Positions 25,843-45,620 are shown, counted from the first letter of the stretch. The stretch is 64,000 nt of DNA from Trichoplax adhaerens (GCF_000150275.1 NW_002060949.1:3928499-3992498), one strand, 5' to 3'. Notes: generated by a model from the letters alone, not told the origin. A program made the numbers and translations.

Positions 25843-26916
25843 TCACGCATATCGTAAGCTATTAAAGCGAAAGTGAGTTATATCAGCTAAGGACAAACTT
25901 TGTAAATGCATGCATTCTTGCTCAGCTAACTTTCTCTTCTTTCTTTCCTCTTGTAATTGTTCTTCAAGATCAGCTATACAAATCATTATTGGCAAAAGAA
26001 AATTATATTAGTCTAAGACCGTATCATGATATGACCTATCGTAGTATGACGGTATTATTATATTCTTTAAAAACTTACCGACAGGATTATGACTATGTTT
26101 TACGCTGTTCGCGCTATCCTGAAGTAAAAATTTAGTAGGACGAGGTATATTATTTCCATCGATACGAGCTAAGCATGGTCTTCCGCGCTTTTTTACTTGA
26201 GGCTGCACTGCTGGATGATTGCCATGGTATTTCATAGATTTATTTGTGACGCCAATAGGAAGAGATTTCGATGATGCTCCTCTTTTTTTTCCGTTGCCGT
26301 TGTATAACGCTTTTAAATCTTCCCATTGTTCCAATAATTTATCATTAGCAGTAGTCACGTTTAAAAATAAATGACGACGCCAACAATTGTAATTACCAGA
26401 TCGTGGATGTGTATAAGTTGAACCTTCAGTTCGATGAACGTGGAAAATAAACTTATTAGGAGAGTGATACTTGTGGCAGTAATCACATTTAATACACTTA
26501 GCGCGTGAATTAGTGTATAAGCGTGGATAAAATTTTCCCACACAACCCCAGGAATAGTTGTGATAAACATCGAAAGCATATTCCTCTGGTAGTGCTGGAG
26601 GTGGTATGAAAGATAGGAACGATTTGCACAATCTTTCAGCTTCACGTATAGTAATCATACCACATCGGCGTGATGTTGGTGGTATAGCACCGATCTTTCG
26701 TAGAAGTTCCAATTGAGCTGGTGAGCATTGCACACAGGTGATCCCTAAGGCTACCCGACGATTATGGATATCGTTGTAGGTGAAATCTTTTAGTAGAGTT
26801 GCTGATATCTGCGATAAGCAAAGGCGCTCTTTACCATCAACCAAGAGTGAATAAAGTGGCATTCCTTCAATGTAGACAGTTCGGTAAACTTCGGCATGAT
26901 CTTTACTTGCATTCAT
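25843..26916 (-). CDS. SKOR: SKI family transcriptional corepressor (SKOR/Fussel), about 322 aa
   Basis: Nuclear co-repressor that in other animals binds SMADs and dampens TGF-beta/BMP transcription. Two exons: 26916-26079 (ends G in phase 1) and 25973-25843 (stop TGA), 323 codons in total. Residues about 15-105 form the SKI/SNO/DAC domain, with LLVDGKERLCLSQIS, NDIHNRRVALGITCVQC, RRCGMIT and EAERLCKSFL. Residues about 120-200 form the SMAD4-binding zinc fold, with WGCVGKFYPRLY, AKCIKCDYCHKY, SPNKFIFHVHRTEG and WRRHLFL. WEDLKALYNGNGKKR then matches the SKOR-type linker. Exon 2 encodes a Glu/Lys-rich coiled coil (LEEQLQEERKKRKLAEQE). SPNKFIFH and WRRHL point to SKOR rather than SKI/SnoN. It is much shorter than vertebrate SKOR1/2 (over 900 aa), lacking their long central region. 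Extra 5' exons are possible but not needed. Confidence 0.93.
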
Positions 26917-29900
26917 TTTTCCACCCTTAATTTTCTAGTGCGATGATGTAGTTTTGATTTATTTCTTTTAATCTATCGATTTGAGGCTCAGCAGTGGATG
27001 AAATAAAGTTTGATCCTATCGTACTTTTATATCATCCTATTAGATCGTTATGTAAGACTATTTACATTTATTTATTCAATCAAAACAATAATTAAACTGT
27101 TACATAAATGAGAGGTGAAACACCTGTGTTGAAGATGTTGGTCTCCCAATACACTCCCGTCCACTCGATAAACACTTGGAAAACATAAAGGGTTCATAAA
27201 ACACTAAAATTACCACATACCACTTGACAATATTTCTCATCAGAAAGTAAAGGCCTATTTTGTTAAATTAGAAATCGAATATAAACATTTTAAAAAAGTG
27301 GAAGCTAAAACTATGTTCTTCCCAAGGTCCTTTAAGATGAAATGACTGAATAGAATCTGGTCGGAATAAAGTGTAAATTCAATAAAAAGTTACCAAAAAG
27401 AATATTATTGTTTTCTTTGAAACACTATGATGTGATATAAATAACTAACTACACAAGTATAAAAATTCATTCAAGAAAATAACATGATGTCTCAGTAAAT
27501 TCGTTAATCCTGCTATATTATGCCTTTATTGTGGCAAAAAAGTACGATTTATTAAAAAGAAAGAATTTAATTCTACACCAATACCATAATTAAGGCAGGC
27601 CACTTCTAATTTGTAGTAGAACGTTATATTCTTGAGATATTGCAAGCCGTAGCTGGTCTCTTTAATAGCAGTAATTTTAAAATTTGATTGTATAAGTCCG
27701 TAACATCTAAGATTACCAAATTATAAAAATCAAGAATTGTATAAAAATATATTAGTAACTGAGATTAATTCCTATAACTTTTATTATCTAAGAATATAAA
27801 TTCATAGTTTAATGCCATCTTAATTAATTATTAATCTTCTAATGCATAATCTGGCTATTACATCAAAATCGCGCCACCACAAGACTCCATATGACAATGT
27901 TTTTAGGAATAAAAACTGACTCAGTATAACGAGTCAGCGTGATTAATAAATAAGAAATAAGACATTCGATCTAAATAATTACAATTAATTACGATATAAA
28001 TTGAAAGAATATAGATCTAAAATCCATTCTTCTCTGATACACAAATAAATGAGCAAATTTTAGGTCTCTATTTATTTACTGATTACATAACTATTATCCA
28101 TGACTTGCATTACTTGAAATTGCTACTTGATTATTTATTTGGCGTGACATTGCCAGTTGATAACAACTGTTAGCCGAATTAACTGTTATTAAAGCCAATA
28201 AGATAGCTAGATAATTACTCATTGTTATATTAATTTACAATATAACTACTAGAAATAATAGGTCTTAGAACTAAGCTTGGTGCAGGTCATGATCAATTTC
28301 TTAGTGCTATTATGTGCCCATAATTAAGATACTTAATCATAGTGTTGGCACTGTGACTATTCTAATATTTTAAGTAATCTCTAAAAAATCTACAAGGAAT
28401 ACCTCTATACTATAATATACTCGTATATTCTACAATCTGCCTTTCTTTTTCATCTACGGATAAACATTCGGATCATACAATTGACTATTAGCTACAAATA
28501 CACATTTTGTTACTTCTCATGCTGATTTAATGTCTATCGTAACGACCCTTAGTTGATCTTTTTGTCAGTGTAGCTACTAATAAGACTTCTCTATCGTTTC
28601 GATGTTATTATTTATTGAATCTGACCGTTAGCAAATACAACATGATTCCTTTGTATTCCATCAAAACAATAAATAATTATATAAGTTATGATAGCGAGCC
28701 GCAACACTGTATATTTGTTAGTACATTGAATTGGCGAGAAATTGATATGCTGCAATCTCGTTATATTACGTAACAGGTAAAATTTCGGAATGATCGGCTT
28801 TTTATTTTCGGTAAAATATATTTGAATCAACAACTTAATCAGTCGCAATAGTTGAATTTGATTTACAAGTTTTAGTACAGCCCTGATACTCACAATATAT
28901 GTAACGATTGTTGCTAATCGTGCATTCATAATTCCGATAATAGTTTCAATACTATTATCGAATTAGACATTATATTTAATCTTGAGATGAGTTTGAGCAA
29001 TCTGCCGTCTGCGAAGTTCGCAAGTAATATCATTAGTCTGACATCTTTATGGAAGTTACACGCTTTCATATTTACCAAGACGTGAAATATTCCGTCAATG
29101 GTTTAGAAGTTGATGTTATTATCTTATTCTGGAGATCATTAAGGTATAAATTCGATGTTACTATAATAGTATGATATCGTTCTCTGTATAATTAACAGCA
29201 TACAATAACTCCCTTTATATTGACATACCCGGGTAGTAATATTTATCTAACATGTCTTCAAGAAAACCTACTTATTCCGCATTTTATCATTGCTGGTGTT
29301 ATGTAGATTAGTGAGCAATACTATGTAAACAAAAATACCACAAATGATTGTCTCTCATTATAGTAAATAACGAGTATTGTGTGATTAAAATGACAGGTGT
29401 TAGCTTCACATAATTATGTGGAACGATCGAAGCCTTCTTTAAGGTGTAAATCACTAACTTGCTCACATCCAAATACAACGCAGACTACAAAGACTATTTA
29501 AACAACAACTGAGGCTATATCAAAGCTCGATTTTAACACGCGTAAACTGCCATATCTTTGTTACTGACTACACTATACCATACTGATCGATCATGCAGCG
29601 GTACAACCAGTTATGTTTCGTTGGTATCGCTTACTATAATATTTTATTGATGATAATGACAACATTTTAGCATTTCAATACATAACATGAATAACAGTTA
29701 AACGATCGCATAAGTACAAGTGATAAGTAAAACTGAAATATTAACATCTATTTAGACAGTAAAGTTTAATGCCAATACAGGATGTAGAAGTATGCGTGTA
29801 TCTGCACGTGTATCTGCATGTAAACGAATAACCGAAATATGTTCCTTTCAAAATTAGTTGATTGCCAGAATTAAGTGAACTTCTAAGAGTCCCAGCCAGA

Positions 29901-29938
29901 ATCAAGTGAATAATAATAATAATTATTCTATAGCAATG
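26917..29938. other. Intergenic region, no gene seen
   Basis: This is 3 kb of AT-rich DNA between SKOR (upstream side) and the 3' end of the SR-protein gene. The longest open frame is a 105-codon minus-strand run at 28612-28929, with no recognisable domain, no signal sequence and codon use like random AT-rich DNA. No repeats or RNA genes were recognised. Confidence 0.4.
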
Positions 29939-32706
29939 TTAATAGTCACGGCGTTCTTGGCTGTGGCCTGGCGACCCTCGATTTTCTCTAGGTGATTTAT
30001 ATCTGTAAGTAAGAAAAACAATCATTTAAATACCGAGAAAATAAAATTTAAAATAATAAAATTTCTACTATTTCGAATTTAAAAAAAAGGCTACTGTAAG
30101 TGTAACCTAGCATCGCCTTCCTCGATTCTTCTTCTTCTTGACATTGGCGATCGTGAACGAGATCTAATAGAAAAAAGAAGACATTTATTACTCAATCCTT
30201 ACTTCAAATATAATAATAATTAAAGTCAAATTTTTCATGAAATAATAAACAAATAAGGCATAACCCTTCCTATTTATAAAGTTGACGCTTCATTCTATGG
30301 ATTTACCCATCTTTCGTAATTAGCAGGGAATACAGTAGTCGTAGCATGAAAAGATTTCGTCAGTGATGATCTAACATAATGGATGGGAAAACTATAGACC
30401 TGACGATAGTAGATTCATAGACATAGCTTTAAAACGCTGGTAAAGATGCAAGATGCAAGATGCAGGAAGTAGAGCAGTAGCATCCATCAATCGAGTAGAA
30501 AGTACTTGTAGCTGCTAGTTAATGACGAGACTTTCTACATCGCTTTAGTTGTATGAAGTATCTTCATTCGGCTGCCAACCAAATCTTAAATTTTTACTAC
30601 CGGTTTTTATATTATGTCGACTTTTATAGATAAGGTGTTACTCCAATGATATAGAAAGGCAAGAAAGATCTGTTCAGCTAGCTTGCAAATGAAGAGATAT
30701 AAGCGGAAGTCTCGCACTCGCATACTGATTAGCGAGAAGTAGCACGGCTGGTGAGGAGCTAGGCGGGCTGACACGACGATGTAGAACTGTATCACACGAG
30801 GTATGGCTTAATGAACAGTAACAACATGGGTAGAAATATTCGTAGACGGAAGAAAGAGGTAATAGTAGTGGGTAGTAGACGGTGAAAGCTAACTAAAGAG
30901 TGAATGCCTTTAATAAAGAACCCGAAAACAGTACCACAATTAACACTAAACCATATAAGAAAAATTGGCACTGACTATTTGATCAATTCCAGGTCAGCAT
31001 GAAAAGCTGATAAAAATTATATTATACAGTATAACAAGGACTGCAATCACTGCTGATAATTAATTTAATAAGTAGCACTCGCGTAGCGTCTTGTTAGAAA
31101 CCTACCGAGATCTATGACGTGACATGTATTTACCCCTCGATGGGGAATCGTGTCTTCCGTCACCCGTATCATACCGGTTTGTTTCATATTTCGGTCTTGA
31201 AGGTGAAACTGATCGTCTGCGCTGGTATCGTTCCTTCGATCGTGATCGTCTGTTGCGGTAGTCTGGCTCTACTCTTTCTCGATATGGTGAAAGTGAACGT
31301 CTGACAGCACCACGATCCCGCCTGTCGTCAAATCTATCTCTGGAGCCGGATCGACGACGAGGTGGTTTATCATACTTTTCCTTAGAGAAAGATCTTGAGC
31401 GCCTACTGGAATAGCGATCAGGTTCATTTCGGTTACCCCCATATCCACCACGATCTATATTTATGTGATAAACAACAAAGGTAAACACAGCAATTTAACG
31501 CGACCTATTAACAGAAATAAAGATTCTACAGTTTACTATTGCATTATCAGTTTATAGTATGATTTCAAGAAGCATTGTAATCACATAATTCGTAGAATAT
31601 TGATCACATCATTATGTCATTTATATTACAGTTGCGGTACATTAATTCTTCAAGATTATGTAATTAATAGAGTTGAAAAGCTATTCTGGATGACTGTAAT
31701 TAGCCTAATAATATAACAAATTTTTCTCTCTAAGGGTACTGTAACTGCAAATTACGCAATGGTCATAAATTAGAAATTTACAGTGATTGAATTAATCAAG
31801 TGCATCAAATCTGCTACTCACGTTACGTGTAGAGAGTAGAAGACATTGTAGGTATTGTACAGATAAATTATCGCTAACAGTAATAATTATAATTAATTAA
31901 TTTGATATACAACTTTATTTAAGAAGGTGCAAAAATAAAAATCAACCTAATTTTATTTACATGTCTCTGGTCTGAATTATCGCGATAATCCATTTTTTAC
32001 CTGCTCTACAAACTGGTACAGTTTGTATTGAGATACTGTCAATTATATTATTATTTATTTATTATACGCGTATATTTTATTGTACGGAACGGTTCAATAC
32101 TTAAAATAATAGAATTAAACTATACATAACCCGCAGTAATATAATATCACTAATAGTCATCTGTAGAGATCTAGTACTAAGGCCAATCAATACTGTATAT
32201 ACAAAAGAATAGCAAACAACATTAACAAATGGTGGTATACAAGCCGAGCGAATAGTAAGAGATGATCGGATCGTACACAACAGTATTCTGTCATAGTTTT
32301 CAAGACTAGAAATTATCATATGGCAATAATGCGCAGTCACGTTTACATATACACGCACGTTGCATTACAATTTGACCATTTCTGAAGTACGGGTACGCTG
32401 GTAAAAAATGTCCATTAATGAGAATTACTAACCGCGATGACCTGTCGATCTCTTCACTGACGGATGAGAATCACCACGAGCAATTTCCACTCGAACGCGT
32501 GCTCCACATAGTCTTCTTCCATCCAATGCTTCAACTGCATCTTGTGCGTCTAGTGGATCATCAAATACCACAAAGGCAAAACCTGGCGGATTTCGAGCAA
32601 TCCAAACATCTTTCAGAGGTCCATAGCGTGCAAACTCCTTTTCAATTTCGTGCTTAGCGGCGCCAGATCCTAAATTGCCGATGTAAACTCGCGTACGATC
32701 GGCCAT
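29939..32706 (-). CDS. SR splicing factor, SRSF3/SRSF7 type, 247 aa
   Basis: Pre-mRNA splicing regulator: one RRM binds RNA and an RS domain contacts the spliceosome. Exons: 32706-32433, 31454-31106, 30163-30107, 30002-29939 (stop TAA); phases agree and total 248 codons. The start ATG is followed by [11 protein letters not shown] (RNP2 YIGNL). RNP1-like [11 protein letters not shown] follows, then [21 protein letters not shown] and IARGD; this spacing and the '[12 protein letters not shown]' word are typical of SRSF3/SRSF7 and fly Rbp1. From exon 2 onward there are many RS/SR/SRSR dipeptides ([28 protein letters not shown]). No CCHC zinc knuckle is visible, so SRSF3-like is favoured over SRSF7. 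Introns 1 and 2 are about 0.95 kb, long for this genome, and may hold regulated exons. Confidence 0.93.
30726..30786 (-). other. Candidate poison exon inside SR-gene intron 2
   Basis: On the minus strand, an acceptor (GATACAG) is followed by 61 bases and a GTATGC donor. Joined to exon 2, which ends with CG in phase 2, the frame reads nine codons and then TAG. SR-protein genes commonly carry such cassette exons, which trigger nonsense-mediated decay and provide autoregulation. The surrounding sequence is GC-richer than the rest of the intron. This is a prediction from splice-site words only. Confidence 0.2.
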
Positions 32707-32929
32707 TGTTACTCTTTTCGGCGATAAACTAACTACCCAACTGGAAAAGCTCAATATAGACTATACAAGAATTGTCCTGTACACAATTTTATATTCCAGA
32801 TACGTAACTGCACTGGCTAATCGAGTTAATTTCGTCGCAAAACAGCACAGCTTTGGATAAAAGATGAATCTAAAAATAGAGAATACGATACTTGTAAATA
32901 GAAATCGTTATACTGTATCTGTAAATCAT

Positions 32930-32930
<1 letters not shown>

Positions 32931-32969
<39 letters not shown>

Positions 32970-32974
32970 TAATA
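32931..32974. repeat. (AAT)n microsatellite
   Basis: About fourteen AAT/ATA triplets in a row with one AAC interruption, lying about 230 bp upstream of the SR-protein start codon. Confidence 0.95.
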
Positions 32975-34039
32975 TAATGATCAAAAGACTTGACATTTAT
33001 CATGGCTTAATCAATTATAGAAATGGAGTAATTGCTAGTTAAAATAACGGTCAAAGGCGATGTACTGCATTGCTCAGATGGCTAGACGTTTTACTAATTT
33101 CCATTACAATCTATTTTAGTGCGTTTACTGTAGCAAATACAGAAAGTTGGACTTGCTGACTTCAGTTGCTGTACTGTACAGCAGAAATTGACCAGAATCA
33201 TAAAGTCATGGATTAAACATGCTTAGCAAGAAATGGAAGCGTTCACAAGACTCAAGTCTCTTCCACACTGGATATGTTATTATCCTAACAGTAAATAAAC
33301 CATGCTCGTCAAAGCAGAGCCTCTATAACACTAGATATTCACCTTAATATGAAGTATCGAATTGCGCTTACGTTTATAGTCAATAGTGACTTTTTGTAAC
33401 GGTATATACTGTATATATATATTTTATCTTCTACCCTACAGTACAGTACAGCATGAAGAGAGATAGACTTCAAGCGCTAGTCATCGTCCTGTTTGATATT
33501 TGATTGCAAACACTTCACTAGCATCATGCACATGTGGTTCAAATTGTATGATAAAGACACTATAATAAGTAAGGAAGAAAGGCAAAAATTAAACGTTTAT
33601 GTTATTCTATAATATGATCGATTGAAAAAAGGATCAATGAAAATTGATGCAAAACCATACAGTAGAATAAGCGTTCATTCAGTTTTGCCTAATTGGCTTG
33701 TACTTGAAAATTCCATAAAGCATAAAATACAAGTCCATTTTTAGTTCTAGTCATAGTCATCAGTATTCTGGCTAAAGGAAATCAACGTTGATGAAACTCA
33801 AGTTGTGTTACAGTATTTCAATTCAAAGTTTAGATAGATATTTTAAATGTTTCTTGGCGGAAAGAGCAGGAAGAAAGAGAAATTTTCATTGTTATATTGG
33901 ACAGTGAAATGTTGAAAAAGCACTCAAGGAAAAAAAAAAAGTGATAACCTATTTTCCCCTACTTTTACACAACACAGAAAGGAGATAAAATATTAGGTAT
34001 TACTCAGATAGAGCAATTTATTCAAGGCTACCTATGTAA

Positions 34040-34240
34040 TTAGCGCAAACAAGAGGAGTAAGCACCGCCACAAGCCGAAAAGTCTTGATACTTTGTGATC
34101 TGTTCGGCCCAAGATTGAAAAACTGATGCTTTTCTTCCACCACAAGACCGCTGATGGTAGTTGCTACTGAGGCCCCCCACCTGCGCACAATGAAGCCCAG
34201 TCATGCACCGTGTTTCCGCCGCTCCCATTCAGCATGCAAT
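34040..34240. other. GC-richer island of unknown nature
   Basis: The patch stands out from AT-rich flanks with words such as GCACCGCCACAAGCCG, GAGGCCCCCCACCTGCGC and CCGCCGCTCCC. A 62-codon minus-strand frame covers it, without a recognised domain. It could be a structured RNA, a promoter CpG patch or acquired DNA; I cannot match it to a known RNA family by eye. Confidence 0.35.
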
Positions 34241-34349
34241 ATGTATTAGCATATTGACCATAACGTTTTAGGTGTTTGAGTATCGCTACTATCATCACTA
34301 TGCGCGGGCGCCATTACACTGAGTATTGTGAGTGACTTACCGTCATACA

Positions 34350-34500
34350 GCGTAACAGAGTACAGTGTACAGTATCAATTCGTTTCTCCATGATACTGTA
34401 CTGTACAGTGTACTGTACTGTAGACAAAATCATTGCTGGTGCAGTGCCGTACTGGAAGTCTAATACTACAGTATAGTACTGTACTGTACATTGTTCCGCT
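34350..34500. repeat. CAGTACTGTA-type palindrome cluster
   Basis: Words such as 'TACTGTACTGTACAGTGTAC' near 34393 and 'TAGTACTGTACTGTACA' near 34474 sit in a 150-bp block beside 'ACAGAGTACAGTGTACAGTA' near 34359. The pattern is the same as the clusters near 24.3, 35.8 and 45.5 kb. Confidence 0.7.
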
Positions 34501-34525
34501 CTCTGGAAATGGCGATGGCTATGGC

Positions 34526-35182
34526 TCTGTAGCTATTTTCGGATTTATAGTACACAACCGTGCTTGCATCTTCCTTCTTATTCACTCCAAAAACATGGGT
34601 GTATGGTGAGCTAGGATATGGTCAAAACATCATTTTAAAAACTTACTAAATTGAGTAAATTGGGATCAACTTCTAAAATGTTACTCCATCGCCCTAAAAT
34701 GCATGCTTGTGTTTATCATGTTTTGGACGGACAGATATTCCCCCTCTTTCGCCAAAATAGTGTGGCAAACACTTCGCTATGACAGACTAACAGTACTATA
34801 GTTAGTAGGGTATGCCGATGATCGATTCGAATTGGCTGATTTTTTCGATGGGTCTATGGGTCTGTAGCTATTTTCGGAGTTATAGTACACAACCGTGTTT
34901 GCATCTTCCTTCTTATTCACTCCAAAAACATGGGTGCGTGGTGAGCTAGGATATGGTCAAAACATTATTTTAAAAACTTACTAAATTGAGTAAATTGGGA
35001 TCAACTTCTAAAATGTTACTCCATCGCCCATAAAATGCATGCTTGTGTTTATCATGTTTTGGACGGACAGACATTTCCCCTCTTTCACCAAAATAGTGTG
35101 GCAAACACTTCGCTATGACAGACTAACAGTACTATAGTTAGTAGAGTATGCCGATGATCGATTCGAATTGGCTGATTTTTTT
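34526..35182. repeat. Tandem direct duplication, two copies of about 335 bp
   Basis: Copy 1 runs from about 34526 and copy 2 from 34861 (TCTGTAGCTATTTTCGGA at each start) to 'GGCTGATTTTTT' at about 34847 and 35182. The copies are nearly identical; differences are a few substitutions and an inserted A in 'CGCCCATAAAATGC' of copy 2. Junction words 'GATGGCTATGGC' and 'GATGGGTCTATGGG' precede each copy. There is no open frame, no terminal inverted repeat and no flanking target duplication that I can see, so a recent local duplication is more likely than a transposon. Confidence 0.88.
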
Positions 35183-35559
35183 CTAAATTAAGGAAATAAA
35201 TATATGAATCGTTGACAATGTTGTGAATACGATGTTAATCATGGACGGTATTGTAAATTCCCCAAATAAATATTACGTTGAATCTTAGTATCGGTTATGT
35301 ACCAAGTTCTACTTACAAACAGTTATATAAGATCGTAGATGTAATTATTATTATTATTTAAATTAGTACCAGTTATTTCGAAATCAGACACGGAAAATCC
35401 ATACTAAGTAGCCATTTTTCGATATTGACGGCCTCATATGGTAAGAAAAGTTCGTCTGTCTGACTGAAGAGTAATATAGCTGGACAAAGTGGATATTAGG
35501 CATTAGTTATGTACTAGTGGACAATAATGTCCTCTGAACCTGGACCATGGATATATAGT

Positions 35560-36000
35560 ACAGTACGCTGTCTAAAGATATCTCGATATTAAGTACCACA
35601 GTATCAGTACCAGATGATACCGTATAATATAGCATACAGTATACTATACAGATACTGACGGACTTTTGAATAATACTAACTTATACTGTGGTATGCATCT
35701 TCTGTATCTGTTTTCTTAATCACGACTATTAACTCAAAAAAATTTATGAAGCTATAGAACTGCTTTCAAGCAGAACTTAGCAAAATAGACTAAGAATCAA
35801 TGAAATATTACTCCATTTAGCAATTTGAAATCGAATATCTAACAGTTTAAGATCAAGACGATATAAAGGTTAATGTCCGACCGTCCAAGTACAGTGCAAC
35901 ACAGTACATTGTGCGCATGCCTTGACTTCACGTGCACTGTACTGTATGAAACCCAACTCAACTTATACTGTACTGTATACACTACAGTATTAACTTAACT
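35560..36000. repeat. CAGTACTGTA-type palindrome cluster upstream of FAK
   Basis: Includes 'ATAGTACAGTACGCTGT' near 35556, 'AGCATACAGTATACTATACA' near 35632, 'GTACAGTGCAACACAGTACA' near 35890, 'GTGCACTGTACTGTATGA' near 35932 and 'TATACTGTACTGTATACACT' near 35965. The cluster ends about 0.56 kb before the FAK start codon. Confidence 0.65.
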
Positions 36001-36564
36001 GATGCAGCAATCATGTCGTCATCGTAATTATTCATTATTATTATTTATTTTAATAATGTAATTCCTCTTCTTTTATTATTACAGTATATTGATGATCATA
36101 ATTAAGGTTAATTAATACCTGATCTCCGATGTCTCGGATCAAGTGCGTTACTTTTATTACTCGTACAGGTTAAATGTTAGTCTTGATAGATTGAGCGTAA
36201 GAAAACTTTAGTGCCTGAGCGCTTGCATCTTTATACAATATGAAAACAACTTCATAGTGGCATATCAAGAGCCGAGAGCGAGAGAGAATATTGCTGTTTC
36301 TTCTCCTTTGAATGAAAATCGAATCGACATCGTCAATCGATAAATTAGTCTTACCACTATCGTCTAGAAGAATTCTTCATCTACCATAATATAAAATCCT
36401 TCTGATTGACTGACTCCTATATACTGCAGGTCAATCAGATAGGAGTACACAAATCAGTCCATGATTGAGCGTTAACTTACACTCAATACAGCTATATATA
36501 CGAGTATAGTAGACGAATTAAACATAGTAATTTCAAGTGACTGAGGCCTTTCACCATATCGACC

Positions 36565-43929
<7,365 letters not shown>

Positions 43930-45203
43930 TAATATTGAAAGTGACGCTCATCGATGTTCATACGCGTAAATTAATCATCAGTTGAATGAGAATAATATCC
44001 TCTATTGATTCTACATCAAGTGAGATCAATTTTTTTTATATCATCATTAATAATGTCATATTATGGCACAGCTACGAATTTTTTTAATATCAAAACAAGG
44101 GTATCTACTTTTATGGCTTGCATTGTATAAATTTTAGATTACTGCACTATTTTTTTATTGCCTGTATGTCATTAAAATTGTTCACGTCAAGATCAAGCTC
44201 AATTGATTATTTTCTGTACTGTATTCTGTACCGACAAGAAGATTGCTGTGATAATCGATCTTCAATCTCAATGTTGTAGTTGATTTTCATTCTGTTCGCT
44301 TTCTTAATATCACAAAATGATGATCATGATTGATCATAGCCACTCTATATTACCAATGCTTTAAAAATATGCATTTGATATAAATTCTATTGACATACGA
44401 ATTTTGACACAAATTGAGCCTACGTTGCTAAGAAGTAATGCAAAATTAATTCAATCTATCCAGTGATTGGATGATATGGGACTTGGTGTAACAACTACTC
44501 AGTAACAAGAGACAATTGCCATTCCATCTAACAAACCATACGAATATTATATTCTATAAATAAATTTATTATAACCAAGTTCATATGGTCATATATTCTG
44601 TTGACAACAGGATAATACATTGTGGTCCTCAATTCTAATACGTATGTTCTAACGCTGTGTGAACTTATGTGCTCATTTTGAGAGATATTGCTGTACGGTG
44701 TGCAGTGGAACAGCATTGCAACTCAAGACCCTTGACGAAAGATTGAAGTATCGGCAACGAATGTGTTTACCTGTTTACCGTAATACTGCTTTATTAAACA
44801 AGTATGCAATCCGAATTTCAGTATTATACAGTACTGCACTATTTCTAGATCATCTATATCATACATAGTACAATCGTCTGCAAACTTGCAAACGCTGTTG
44901 TTGTTATCGTCATCTGATTTAGCTGGATATTCTCGACAGTTTTCGATCAAATTAAGTATCTTCAAAATAACAGACATTGTACATTATTGCGAATTACCAA
45001 AAACTCCATCATCTACTGGTCCAAACATTCTCTTATAAATTGAGCAATCCTTTTATATTTATTTAATTAATTTCATAAAAGGCAAACCACCCGCTTTACT
45101 GCACTTTGCTTTTGGATAGGGGAGTCTCTAGGTTACTCAACCTCATGGGTGTAGAAGAGTGCACACTGTACAGTACTGTACATTCAAGCTTATGAAACAG
45201 TAC

Positions 45204-45386
45204 GTAACACTTTAAGTTTGACCTAACCATGTACGTAACACTTGAAGTTTGACCTAACCATGTACGTAACACTTGAAGTTTGACCTAACCATGAACGTAA
45301 CACTTGTAGTTTGACCTAACCATGAACGTAACACTTTTAGTTTGACCTAACCATGAACGTAACACTTGTAGCTTGACCTAACCATG
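45204..45386. repeat. 31-bp tandem repeat, six copies
   Basis: Six units of 'GTAACACTTGAAGTTTGACC' plus 'TAACCATG(T/A)AC' follow each other with only single-base changes (GAAG/GTAG/TTAG). Period 31 bp is exact across all copies. The block sits inside the palindrome cluster, and the low divergence points to recent slippage or unequal exchange. Confidence 0.95.
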
Positions 45387-45620
45387 CATTAACTACAGTC
45401 CAGTAGGCCACTACAAATAATATTCGTCTGACGCAACTGCACAGTGTACAGTGTACAGTACAGTAGCAGATTTTATACACAGCTCTTTGTACAGTACTGT
45501 ACAGTACTGTAGTGTACTGAACGTACAGTACAGTAACCATGCAGTCGGTCATACAGTACAGTATGATGTAATCTACAGTACAATCTGCAGACCCTAATAA
45601 AAGGACTTGTACTGTACTGT

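Larger units (their letters stand above)
32707..36564. other. Intergenic region between divergent SR and FAK genes
   Basis: The SR gene reads left and FAK reads right, so this 3.9 kb should contain both promoters. It holds a triplet microsatellite, a locally GC-richer patch near 34040-34240, a 335-bp duplication and palindrome clusters, listed separately. A duplicated 'TCAATCAGATAGGAGT'-like inverted word near 36395-36450 is also visible. I see no other gene. Confidence 0.5.

Noticed and set aside
26361-26645. 94-codon minus-strand frame
   Set aside because: Alternate-frame shadow of the SKOR zinc-fold exon.
28612-28929. 105-codon minus-strand open frame
   Set aside because: Hydrophobic/AT-driven composition, no recognised domain and no clear exon borders; kept only as a note.
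32418-32657. 79-codon plus-strand frame opposite the RRM exon
   Set aside because: Antisense shadow of SR-protein exon 1.
34040-34240. tRNA or U-snRNA gene in the GC-richer patch
   Set aside because: No A/B box pair, cloverleaf or known snRNA 5' end could be recognised on either strand.
34526-35182. Possible transposon (MITE) as source of the two 335-bp copies
   Set aside because: No terminal inverted repeats or target-site duplications visible; head-to-tail arrangement fits a local duplication.
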